Below are positions 49,738-57,165 of a stretch of DNA of 64,000 bases, piece after piece (position 1 is the first letter of the stretch; each line of letters starts with the position of its first letter). Under the pieces are notes generated by a model. That model ran no database searches and had not been told where the DNA came from. It saw only the letters and a program-made list of their open reading frames with translations. Position numbers and translations under genes: made by a program. Location: contig NZ_JMEX01000008.1 of NCBI RefSeq assembly GCF_000760735.1, positions 2,576,915 to 2,640,914 on the forward strand, written 5' to 3'. The DNA is from Rhodococcoides fascians A44A. Its GTDB lineage: Bacteria; Actinomycetota; Actinomycetes; Mycobacteriales; Mycobacteriaceae.

Positions 49738-50829
49738 TCAGTGGCCGCTGACGTCCGACGCGAGCAGAGCATCCTTCACCGCGGCGCCGAGGCCGGCGGT
49801 GGTACCCGTGCCACCCAGATCCGGTGTGGCGTAGGAGCCGTCGGCCAGAACGGACTCGACGGCACGCAGAACCGCGGCGCCTGCCTCGGGCTCGCCGAGG
49901 TGCTCGAGCATCAGCGACGCGCTCCAGATCTGCCCGATCGGATTGGCGACGCCCTGCCCGGCGATATCGGGTGCGGAGCCGTGCACCGGCTCGAACAGGC
50001 TCGGGAACTTCCTCTCCGGGTTGATGTTCGCGCTGGGCGCGATCCCGATCGTCCCGGTGCATGCCGGGCCGAGATCGGACAGGATGTCGCCGAACAGGTT
50101 GCTGGCGACGACCACGTCGAACCAATCCGGATGCATCACGAAGTTCGCGGTCAGAATGTCGATGTGGTACTTGTCCACTCGGACGTCGTCGTACCCGGCG
50201 GCCATCTTCTCGACGCGTTCGTCCCAGTACGGCATGGTGATGGAAATGCCGTTGCTCTTCGTGGCCGAGGTCAGGTGGCGCGCAGGCCGCTGCTGGGCGA
50301 GATCGAAGGCGTACTTCAGGATTCGATCGACTCCCGTCCTGGTCATCACGGTTTCCTGGATGACGGTCTCCCGGTCCGTGCCCTCGAACATCGTGCCGCC
50401 GATGCTCGAGTACTCACCCTCGGTGTTCTCGCGAACGACATAGAAGTCGATCTCGCCCGGCTCGCGTCCGGCCAGAGGGCTTGTCACGCCCGGCATCGAC
50501 TTGACCGGCCGGAGGTTGACGTACTGATCGAACGTGCGACGAAACTGCAGGAGGCTGCCCCACAACGACACGTGATCCGGCACCACATCCGGCCACCCGA
50601 CCGCGCCGAAGAAGATGGCGTCGAAGCGATTCAGTTGATCGAACCAGCCGTCGGGCAGCATCTTTCCGTGGGCGGTGTAGTACTCCGCACTCGCGTAGTC
50701 GAACTCCTCGATGTCGAGCGTGAAGTCGAACGTCGACGCGGCCGCCTGCAGAACCGCGAGACCCTCGGGAACCACTTCCTTGCCGATTCCGTCTCCGGCG
50801 ATGACAGCGATTCTGTGCGTGGAACCCAT
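49738..50829 (-). CDS. Tartrate dehydrogenase / D-malate dehydrogenase (decarboxylating)
   Basis: 363 residues from ATG 50829 (AGGAGG upstream). It is a beta-decarboxylating dehydrogenase of the LeuB/IDH family: IAVIAGDGIGKEVVPEGLAVL, VRENTEGEYSSIGG, the Lys-containing ATKSNGISITMPYWDE and the metal site (NLFGDILSDLG, EPVHGSAPDIAG). ENTEGEYS and ATKSNG place it with TtuC/DmlA enzymes, not LeuB, which reads differently there. It oxidises D-malate to pyruvate and CO2 and/or acts on tartrate, using NAD+ and Mg2+/Mn2+. The divergent LysR gene repeats the classic dmlA-dmlR layout. Confidence 0.92.
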   Translation of the reverse strand: MGSTHRIAVIAGDGIGKEVVPEGLAVLQAAASTFDFTLDIEEFDYASAEYYTAHGKMLPDGWFDQLNRFDAIFFGAVGWPDVVPDHVSLWGSLLQFRRTFDQYVNLRPVKSMPGVTSPLAGREPGEIDFYVVRENTEGEYSSIGGTMFEGTDRETVIQETVMTRTGVDRILKYAFDLAQQRPARHLTSATKSNGISITMPYWDERVEKMAAGYDDVRVDKYHIDILTANFVMHPDWFDVVVASNLFGDILSDLGPACTGTIGIAPSANINPERKFPSLFEPVHGSAPDIAGQGVANPIGQIWSASLMLEHLGEPEAGAAVLRAVESVLADGSYATPDLGGTGTTAGLGAAVKDALLASDVSGH

Positions 50830-50847
50830 CGAGCGGTCCTCCTGGTT

Positions 50848-50889
50848 TCGGTCTGTAGGTGTCGGTCTGTAGGCGTCGGTCTGTAGGTG
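50848..50889. repeat. 14-bp tandem repeat (x3) in the divergent promoter region
   Basis: TCGGTCTGTAGGTG at 50848 and 50876, with TCGGTCTGTAGGCG between at 50862. It lies 18 bp upstream of the D-malate/tartrate dehydrogenase start, in its leader or promoter, and does not encode protein. Confidence 0.95.
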
Positions 50890-50950
50890 AACGTTCGGTT
50901 CGACAGTAATTCGCAAGAAGCCGCGGAGAAAGGGGGCATCTGGCAAAGTA

Positions 50951-50971
50951 TTCTTTCCTTGGAGGAAAGAA
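50951..50971. promoter_or_regulatory. 8-bp perfect dyad overlapping the LysR leader
   Basis: TTCTTTCC ttgga GGAAAGAA lies 9 bp before the LysR ATG (50981). It may be an autoregulatory LysR site; as RNA it would form a hairpin that buries the GGAGG and neighbouring purines usable as a ribosome site. Confidence 0.5.
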
Positions 50972-50980
50972 AGGCGTCGA

Positions 50981-51877
50981 ATGCAGAAGGACGATCTCGG
51001 ATTCTTCGAGGTGGTGGCCAGATCGGCGAGCCTCACCGCTGTGGGGCGCGAGCTGGGGGTGTCCGTCTCCTCGGTCAGCAAACGACTCGCTCAGCTCGAA
51101 TCCAGGTTGGCGGTCCGCCTGGTCCATCGCAGTACCCGCAGGCTCACGTTGACGCCGGAAGGTGAGCGGTACGCACGCGGTGCCGCGGCCATTTCGGCCG
51201 ACGTGGCCGAGCTGGAGGAATCGATCAGCGGCCACTACGCGGAGCTGCGGGGTCGACTTCGGGTTCACTCGTCGGTCGGGTTGGGGCGGGCGCACATCGC
51301 GCCACTGATGGCGGAGTTCGTGGCGTTGCACCCGAGACTTGAGGTGGACGTGGAACTCTCCGCGACACCTCCGGCGGCATCGATGACGCCGTACGACCTC
51401 TCCATCCGGGTTGGTGCGCTGCAGGATTCGAGGTCCACCGCCAAGCGGCTCGCGCGCAGCCGTCGGATCGTGGTCGCCTCGCCCGGGTACGTCGCCGAAC
51501 ACGGATCGCCTCGCACCATCGAGGAGATCCGCCGGCACAACTGCATCGTGCTGCGGCAGGACGCGGGTGACTTCGCGCTGTGGCGATTCGGCGTCGGCGC
51601 CGACGAGACGGCGCTGCGGGTCTCCGGGAACATGACGAGCAACGACGGGGACGTCACCACCGCGTGGTGTGTGGAGGGACGCGGTCTGCTGATGCGATCG
51701 CTGTGGCACGTCGGTCCGATGCTGCGCGACGGCTCGTTGGTGCAGGTTCTTCCGGACATCGCTACCCCCGACGCGGACATTCATGCCGTCTACTCGGCGG
51801 CTCCGCAGGTTCCACGACGGGTGCGCGCGGCCGTCGACCATCTTCGCGAACACCTGCCACCGCGCCTGTCCGCGTGA
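50981..51877 (+). CDS. LysR family regulator, DmlR-like
   Basis: 298 residues. LysR DNA-binding domain (LGFFEVVARSASLTAVGRELGVSVSSVSKRLAQLESRLAVRLVHRSTRRLTLTPEGERY) with the HRSTRR-LTPEG pattern of the DmlR/CrgA group, then an effector domain (LRVHSSVGLGRAHIAPLMAEFVALHP; YDLSIRVGALQDSRSTAKRLA). It is divergent from the D-malate/tartrate dehydrogenase gene and most likely activates it in response to D-malate, tartrate or a related diacid. Confidence 0.92.
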   Translation: MQKDDLGFFEVVARSASLTAVGRELGVSVSSVSKRLAQLESRLAVRLVHRSTRRLTLTPEGERYARGAAAISADVAELEESISGHYAELRGRLRVHSSVGLGRAHIAPLMAEFVALHPRLEVDVELSATPPAASMTPYDLSIRVGALQDSRSTAKRLARSRRIVVASPGYVAEHGSPRTIEEIRRHNCIVLRQDAGDFALWRFGVGADETALRVSGNMTSNDGDVTTAWCVEGRGLLMRSLWHVGPMLRDGSLVQVLPDIATPDADIHAVYSAAPQVPRRVRAAVDHLREHLPPRLSA

Positions 51878-51905
51878 AACTGCTGACGACGTAGATAATG
51901 GACGA

Positions 51906-52457
51906 ATGCGGTCGCGCCAGAAGGTCCTCAACGCAACTCTGCGGTTGATCGAGGACGGTGGATTCGAGGGGGTCAACGTTGCCGCGGTCGCCGGTGCCGC
52001 GGGGGTCTCGCGGCAAACCGTCTACAGCATCTTCGGGTCTCGCGAAGAGGTCGTGTCTCAGGCGGTGGCCAGTCTGGTGCTGGAGATTCTGGGCGGCATT
52101 CGTGCGAGGCTCGAATCCACCGGCTCCGTGGCGGAGTTCGCGACCGAGATGATCGTGTCGGGACGTGACGCGTTTCGCTCCAATCCCGTGCTCGCGGCGC
52201 TTCTGGTGGCGGAGCAGGGAAACCCTGTCTTCGACTACGGGATGATCGCGCGCGCCAAACCTGTTGCGCGGCAGTTCTTCGACTCGCTCGTCGATCGCGG
52301 CATGGTCGACGAGCGGCACCTGGACGAGATCGTCGAGATCACCGTGCGCCTCGGCCTGTCGGTGATCGTCTTCGACAGCGATGCAGTGCGTACGGACGAG
52401 TCCCTTCGTGAGTTCCTCGGCAGGTGGCTCGAACCCGCGCTCGACCGACTGGCCTGA
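51906..52457 (+). CDS. TetR family transcriptional regulator
   Basis: 183 residues from ATG 51906, 28 bp after the LysR stop. The N-terminus RSRQKVLNATLRLIEDGGFEGVNVAAVAGAAGVSRQTVYSIFGSREEVVSQAV is a standard TetR domain, followed by a helical C-terminus. The next gene, 40-95 bp away on the same strand, encodes a cholesterol oxidase and has its own promoter, so this regulator may control it. The ligand could be a sterol or lipid, but nothing in the sequence shows that. Confidence 0.88.
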   Translation: MRSRQKVLNATLRLIEDGGFEGVNVAAVAGAAGVSRQTVYSIFGSREEVVSQAVASLVLEILGGIRARLESTGSVAEFATEMIVSGRDAFRSNPVLAALLVAEQGNPVFDYGMIARAKPVARQFFDSLVDRGMVDERHLDEIVEITVRLGLSVIVFDSDAVRTDESLREFLGRWLEPALDRLA

Positions 52458-52476
52458 CACCGCACCCGAGAAAACC

Positions 52477-52506
52477 TTGACACTTCTTCGCTGGGGTGTC
52501 TAGTTT
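52477..52506 (+). promoter_or_regulatory. Promoter of the cholesterol oxidase gene
   Basis: TTGACA (52477-52482) is followed by an 18-bp spacer and TAGTTT (52501-52506). The implied transcript start, near 52513, rules out the earlier in-frame GTG at 52496 as a start codon. Confidence 0.6.
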
Positions 52507-52552
52507 TGGATCCGCGCGGTCCGAAGGGGCTGTCGTTTCCGACGGGGTGGGG

Positions 52553-54148
52553 GTGGGCTCGTTGCCGACTGTGAGTCGCAGAACGTTCTTGACCGGGGCG
52601 GGGGTCGCTGTTGCGGGCGCCGCACTGGGAGGTAGCCGGGCCGGTGCCCGCTCGAGGGTGAACCGGGTGCCCCTCGTTCGAGAGGACCACCGCGTCGTCG
52701 TCGTGGGGTCCGGATTCGGCGGCGGCGTCGCCTCGCTTCGATTGGCGGAGGCCGGTGTGCCGGTGACGGTGCTCGAGCGTGGAATGCGCTGGCCGACCGG
52801 CCCGAACGCCGAGACGTTCCCGCACGCGGCCAACCCGGACAAACGCATTCTGTGGCACAGGTCCAACCCGCAGCTCTTCGGGAGACCGGTCGCCTTCGAT
52901 CCGTACGCCGGTCTCCTCGAGGCCGTCGTCGGAGACAACATGACGGCGCTGTGTGCGGCCGGCGTCGGAGGCGGGTCACTCGTCTACCAGGGAATGACAC
53001 TGCAACCCGCGGAACACGTCTTCGACGCCAATTTCCCGGACGGCCTCGACTGGAAGACCCTCGACCGCGTGCACTACCCGCGCGTGGCACGCATGCTCGG
53101 GCTGGCCACCGCACCGGACGAACTGATCGACAGTCCCAACTACCAGGCAGCGCGAGTGTTCGCCCGGAACGCGGAGCGTGAGGGATTTCCGGTATCGAAG
53201 ATTCCGATGCCGATCGACTGGAACTACGCCCTCGCAGAACTGCGCGGAGAAATGGCACCGTCCTACACCAACGGCGACGGCGCTCTCGGGGTGAACAACG
53301 GTGGCAAGAACTCGGTCGACGTCACCTACATCGCCGCGGCCGAGGCGACGGGACTCGTCACCGTGGAAGTTCTGCACGAGGTCAGGGACGTGGAGAGGGC
53401 GCCCGACGGCAGGTGGACCCTCTACGTCGACCGAACGGACCCGTCGGGTGTGGTGCTCGAGAACAAGATTCTGACGACCGACACGCTGGTGATGGCCGCG
53501 GGCAGCGCCAACACCACCAAGTTGCTGCTGCGGGCGTCCGCGTCGGGGCGTATCCCCGACATGCCGGATGCTCTCGGCGAGGGATGGGGTACCAACGCAG
53601 ACCGCATCTACGTGTGGACCGACATCGTGAACGGGTTCGGACCGCAGCAGGGAGGACCCGTCGTCTACGGGAGCTTGCAGTGGGACGATCCGAATGCTGC
53701 CTTCACGATCATCCAGGCGTCGTTTCCGCCGCTCGGGCTGGACGGCCGAAGTACGACGATGGTCGGGTACGGCGTGAGCGAGGGACGCGGAAGATTCGTG
53801 TACGACAGTGCCGTCGACGATGCGGTACTGCGGTGGCCGTGGGAGGGTGACTCGGGTATTCAATTGTCGAAGATCGGGCCGGCTGCACACCGGTTGGCCG
53901 GTCCGTCGGGTGTACTCACCGATACCAACGCCCTCGTGCCGACCACGTGGCATCCACTCGGCGGAGCCAACATGGGTGCGGTGTGCGATCTCGAAGGTCG
54001 TGTCCTCGGGCAGCGTGGACTGTACGTTCTCGACGGGGCGCTTCTCCCTGGCAATGCGGCCGCCTGCAATCCGTCGATGACCATCGCAGCCATCGCAGAA
54101 CGCGCCCTCGACCGACTGGTCACCGAGGACGTCGGCACGGTGATCTAG
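52553..54148 (+). CDS. Cholesterol oxidase-type GMC oxidoreductase, Tat-exported
   Basis: About 531 residues from GTG 52553 (GTG 52547 is equally possible). Tat signal SRRTFLTGAGVAVAGAALGG, FAD motif VVVVGSGFGGGVASLRLAEAG, AAGVGGGSLVYQGM, then the steroid-pocket region and the active-site block: His467 in TTWHPLGGANMG and Asn501 in LLPGNAAACNPSMTIAAIAERALD, as in Streptomyces/Brevibacterium class I cholesterol oxidases. It oxidises cholesterol to cholest-4-en-3-one with O2, giving H2O2, outside the cell. No other sterol-degradation gene is nearby. Confidence 0.93.
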   Translation: MGSLPTVSRRTFLTGAGVAVAGAALGGSRAGARSRVNRVPLVREDHRVVVVGSGFGGGVASLRLAEAGVPVTVLERGMRWPTGPNAETFPHAANPDKRILWHRSNPQLFGRPVAFDPYAGLLEAVVGDNMTALCAAGVGGGSLVYQGMTLQPAEHVFDANFPDGLDWKTLDRVHYPRVARMLGLATAPDELIDSPNYQAARVFARNAEREGFPVSKIPMPIDWNYALAELRGEMAPSYTNGDGALGVNNGGKNSVDVTYIAAAEATGLVTVEVLHEVRDVERAPDGRWTLYVDRTDPSGVVLENKILTTDTLVMAAGSANTTKLLLRASASGRIPDMPDALGEGWGTNADRIYVWTDIVNGFGPQQGGPVVYGSLQWDDPNAAFTIIQASFPPLGLDGRSTTMVGYGVSEGRGRFVYDSAVDDAVLRWPWEGDSGIQLSKIGPAAHRLAGPSGVLTDTNALVPTTWHPLGGANMGAVCDLEGRVLGQRGLYVLDGALLPGNAAACNPSMTIAAIAERALDRLVTEDVGTVI

Positions 54149-54167
54149 CGTCCCGAGCGCAGAGCAT

Positions 54168-56303
54168 TCAGAAGGGCGCCCGGTAGTTTCGTGTTTCTCG
54201 GGCTGCGATGACCGTTCGATGCTCGACGAACATGCGCCGAATGAACGTGGCGTCCTCCCGGTCCTGGGTGTCGGTCATCCGCGCGATATCGCCGAGCGAG
54301 GGTATGCGAATGGTGCCGTCGGCCATCGGAGAATTCATGTTGGCGACCTTCGACCACGTCGAATCGGTGACGGAGATGTGCATCTCCCACCATGTCGGCT
54401 CGTACAGTGCGTCGGAGGGCACCCGCTCCAGCGTCGCTGCAGCGTCTGCTCTGTCGGCGGACATGGGTTGCGCCGAGTCGTCCAGATCGCATGGGTCGAC
54501 GACGTAGCCCATGCCGCTCTCTCGGTCCGAGTTCCATATCCACGATTCAGGCCGCATGCGGTGTTTCGATGTATGTCGGAACGTCGCAGGCACCACGACT
54601 GTCCCGAAGGTCGACGGTGTGATGTGGCGCAGGCCCGACGTCGACACCCAGTAGATCGCGTCGCCGGCCAATACCGCAGCGGTCCACAGCTTCAGTGTTT
54701 TCGCTTGATGGTGGTATTTGCACAGAGGCTGCAGGTTGGATCGAACGGTCCATCCGCCTGCGATGGGATCGTTGTGGTCGAACGGTACGACGTGGTCGAT
54801 CTCGCACCGTTCGGACGGCACACTGCACCCAGGAAATGTGCACGTGCAGTGTGTAGCTCGCGTGAGTGCGACAAGCTCGGCCGACGGCCTGTACGTCAGC
54901 GCGCCAGGTGGCGGCTCGAGGAAACCGCCATGGCCGTCGGGGTGTACTCCGCGGGTCAACGATGAATCCTGCGCCGACGCGGACAGGAAGTCCTGTATGT
55001 ACTTCGACAGATCGATGTCGCGGTGTCGGCCCTTCGACGACGTTGTTCTGTTGGCGGAAGCGGATTCCCGTGAAGGCAGCGGAGCTGCCGACCGGATCTT
55101 GCCACGGCGCAGCAGCCGCACAGCGCGCGGACCTTCCGACGCGCCGCCGCCCGAATGTACCCGCGGTACAGGACCGGACGGAACATCAGGGTCGGACGGA
55201 ACATTAGGGCCACCTGAGTCACCGTGGCCGTCGGTGTCGCTGTCCCCGTCGTTGCCGTCGGTGTTGTGTTGCGGCGAGGCATCGTCGGACTCGACCCGGG
55301 CTTCGGCGGTGCGATCGGTTGCAGTGGTCGCTTGGTGCGCGGCGTCGAGAAGTTCGGTCAGTAGGATCTGCCACTCGGCACTGCCGGCGATGTGTCGTGC
55401 GATTTCAGTATCGAGAACGGTTCCGTCTCCGAGGGTCGCGGGTTCGTTGGTCAGCCCCAGCAGTGTCTTGATGTCGATCATGATCTGGAGCAGGTGGGGG
55501 CGACGATCCTTGTGGACTCGCTCGGTGCTGCGGACAGGGCACTCTGCTCGACCACACGTGCAGAGGATGTAGTCCTCGCGGTGGAAGAGAGCCAGCAGTG
55601 CGAATCCTCGGAGCTGCTTCTTGGTCCGCGGATCACGGGAGCACACTGTCCCGATCAATTCTTCCAGAACTGAGTTGCATTCCGCGCCTTCGAGAGTGGA
55701 CATCTTGGCAATGAGGGTGGCCGTACCGTCATCGCCTCGCTTCACCTCGGCGCAGCGCTCCTCGGATTCGGTTGCTTTCTGAGCGGCGGAGGCTTCGGCG
55801 GCGTCGTGCTCGAACCAGGCTCGCCAGATGTTCTCCTTGAGTGCTCTGGTGTTCATGCGCAGCGCGGCCGACAGTATGGACTCCTCCAACGCCGCGACCG
55901 TGGTGTCGCTTGCCTTCTCCAAGGTGAGTGCGATTGCCCGGGCGCGTGGGTAGTCCAAGTCGCCCTCGTCGAAGGCTGCGGAGACCCGAGGTAGGCGCCA
56001 CGCGAGTTGCGCACCGACGGTCAACAGGTCACGCGTCATCATGCGGGAGAGGGACAATGCGACGGCGGCCTCGCATTCGACCGTGCGCCTGGCCAACGCG
56101 ATGTCGGCTTCGTCCTCTCCTAAGTGATGTACGTCCATCTCCGTTGCGAATCTGAGTTCGGTCAAGTCATGTACCGAACGGACCACCGCGGCAGCGCACC
56201 TGTTCTCGGCCCGGCGGGCATCTGCAAGCGAGGACAGTGCCGGCGCCGCAGCTGCATCGGCAGCTGCGCGAATCTCTCTGGTCGTGCCCCCCTGCATTCC
56301 CAT
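54168..56303 (-). CDS. DUF222 / HNH endonuclease domain protein (13E12 repeat family)
   Basis: 711 residues. The DUF222 region (residues about 30-330: TVECEAAVALSLSRMMTRDLLTVGAQL, ALTLEKASD) includes a Cys cluster (CTCGRAECPVRS). A long Ser/Asp/Pro linker (about 335-440; a 36-bp DNA repeat lies at 55175-55210) leads to the HNH nuclease: CTFPGCSVPSERCEIDHVVPFDHNDP...CKYHHQ, with both zinc Cys pairs and the catalytic His-Asn-His pattern. An extra C-terminal part of about 150 residues follows. These proteins occur in many copies in mycobacteria and rhodococci; biological role unclear, possibly linked to mobile DNA. An IS3 relic begins 50 bp upstream. Confidence 0.92.
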   Translation of the reverse strand: MGMQGGTTREIRAAADAAAAPALSSLADARRAENRCAAAVVRSVHDLTELRFATEMDVHHLGEDEADIALARRTVECEAAVALSLSRMMTRDLLTVGAQLAWRLPRVSAAFDEGDLDYPRARAIALTLEKASDTTVAALEESILSAALRMNTRALKENIWRAWFEHDAAEASAAQKATESEERCAEVKRGDDGTATLIAKMSTLEGAECNSVLEELIGTVCSRDPRTKKQLRGFALLALFHREDYILCTCGRAECPVRSTERVHKDRRPHLLQIMIDIKTLLGLTNEPATLGDGTVLDTEIARHIAGSAEWQILLTELLDAAHQATTATDRTAEARVESDDASPQHNTDGNDGDSDTDGHGDSGGPNVPSDPDVPSGPVPRVHSGGGASEGPRAVRLLRRGKIRSAAPLPSRESASANRTTSSKGRHRDIDLSKYIQDFLSASAQDSSLTRGVHPDGHGGFLEPPPGALTYRPSAELVALTRATHCTCTFPGCSVPSERCEIDHVVPFDHNDPIAGGWTVRSNLQPLCKYHHQAKTLKLWTAAVLAGDAIYWVSTSGLRHITPSTFGTVVVPATFRHTSKHRMRPESWIWNSDRESGMGYVVDPCDLDDSAQPMSADRADAAATLERVPSDALYEPTWWEMHISVTDSTWSKVANMNSPMADGTIRIPSLGDIARMTDTQDREDATFIRRMFVEHRTVIAARETRNYRAPF
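55175..55210. repeat. 18-bp tandem repeat (x2) in the HNH protein linker
   Basis: CGGACGGAACATCAGGGT (55175-55192) is followed by CGGACGGAACATTAGGGC (55193-55210), two mismatches. On the minus strand it encodes NVPSDPDVPSGP in the linker. Confidence 0.9.
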
Positions 56304-56352
56304 GCCCCAAGTGTAATCGAACGTATGTTCGAGTGCAATAGCACCGCTCTGC

Positions 56353-57045
56353 GTGTGTATGCGTGTGCGGAGTTCACTTACCGAGGATCATCGGGTTGCG
56401 GCGGTAGCGTTGTTCGAGGAGGGTGTTGGTGCTTTCTCGGCTGCTGCGAAGGTTGGTGGTAGGTGCGCTGTGGTCTTGCTTTACGACCGGTGGAGGGTTC
56501 GAGGGGGAATTCGTTGGTGGAGAAACCGGATCGATAGTGCTTTTCGTTCGACTTCGAACTTGCTGTGGTGCAACGCGTTCTGGCTGGGGAGAACAAGATC
56601 GAGCTGGCCGTGAGTGCGGACTGTCGTCGGCAAGAATCATCGATCCGTGGGTGCGCGGATATCGCCGCGACGGCGACGGGGCGCTACGTCCGAAGAGGGC
56701 GACCGGCACCGTCGGGAGTTGATCCGGGTGAGGCCAGCGAGCTCGACCGCCTGCGTGAAAGGAACGAGCGGGTGCGCACTCAGGTGGCGTACCTGGGACA
56801 ACTGCGGGCCTCGAGGGAACGCTAGACGTTCTTCCACGGTCAGGCGTAGTTGCGCCGGCCCGACCCGAAGGCGGCGTTGAAGGCTGAGGTGACCAGCGTG
56901 TTCGAGGGCAACTCCTAAAGAAGAAATGTTTCATCACCTCCGATACCTCGACCGGTTCAACAACGACCGCATCTCGTTACGCCTCGACGGCCTGCGCCGA
57001 GTGCGATACCGAGCCCAGGCCCTCGCGGCCTTAGACTTTGCGTTG
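56353..57045 (+). pseudogene. Decayed IS3-family insertion sequence (orfA with frameshifts, orfB mostly deleted)
   Basis: The fragments read in order but in different frames: EDHRVAAVALFEEGVGAFSAAAKVGG (near 56383), VQRVLAGENKIELAVS (near 56570), ECGLSSARIIDPWVRGYRRDGDGALRPK (near 56620), then SGVDPGEASELDRLRERNERV and AYLGQLRASRER to about 56825. This is an IS3-type orfA broken by at least three frameshifts. TFFHGQA-stop-LRRPDPKAALKAEVTSVFEGN (56828-56915) is the start of orfB, and EEMFHHLRYLDRFNNDRISLRLDGLRRVRYRAQALA (to about 57030) its end; the catalytic DDE middle, some 200 codons, is missing. No terminal repeats were found. Non-functional. Confidence 0.85.
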
Positions 57046-57165
57046 AGCAGTCCAGCCACGGGGTCCAGCGCGTTGCCGTGGGTGGCTATGCGAACGTCGT
57101 ACGACAGGCGCGGCGGTGTCACAATGTGAACGACAGATTGTTGCTACAACTACGGGCGGTGCTCG

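Noticed and set aside
49736-50125. N-terminal extension of the 2-hydroxyacid dehydrogenase up to 50125
   Set aside because: The extension overlaps the D-malate/tartrate dehydrogenase gene and is Arg-rich. ATG 49735 begins a normal family N-terminus (MARILITTDY).
52496-52552. Earlier GTG start for cholesterol oxidase at 52496
   Set aside because: It lies at or before the predicted -10 element (52501-52506), upstream of the likely transcript start, and would put extra residues before the Tat signal.
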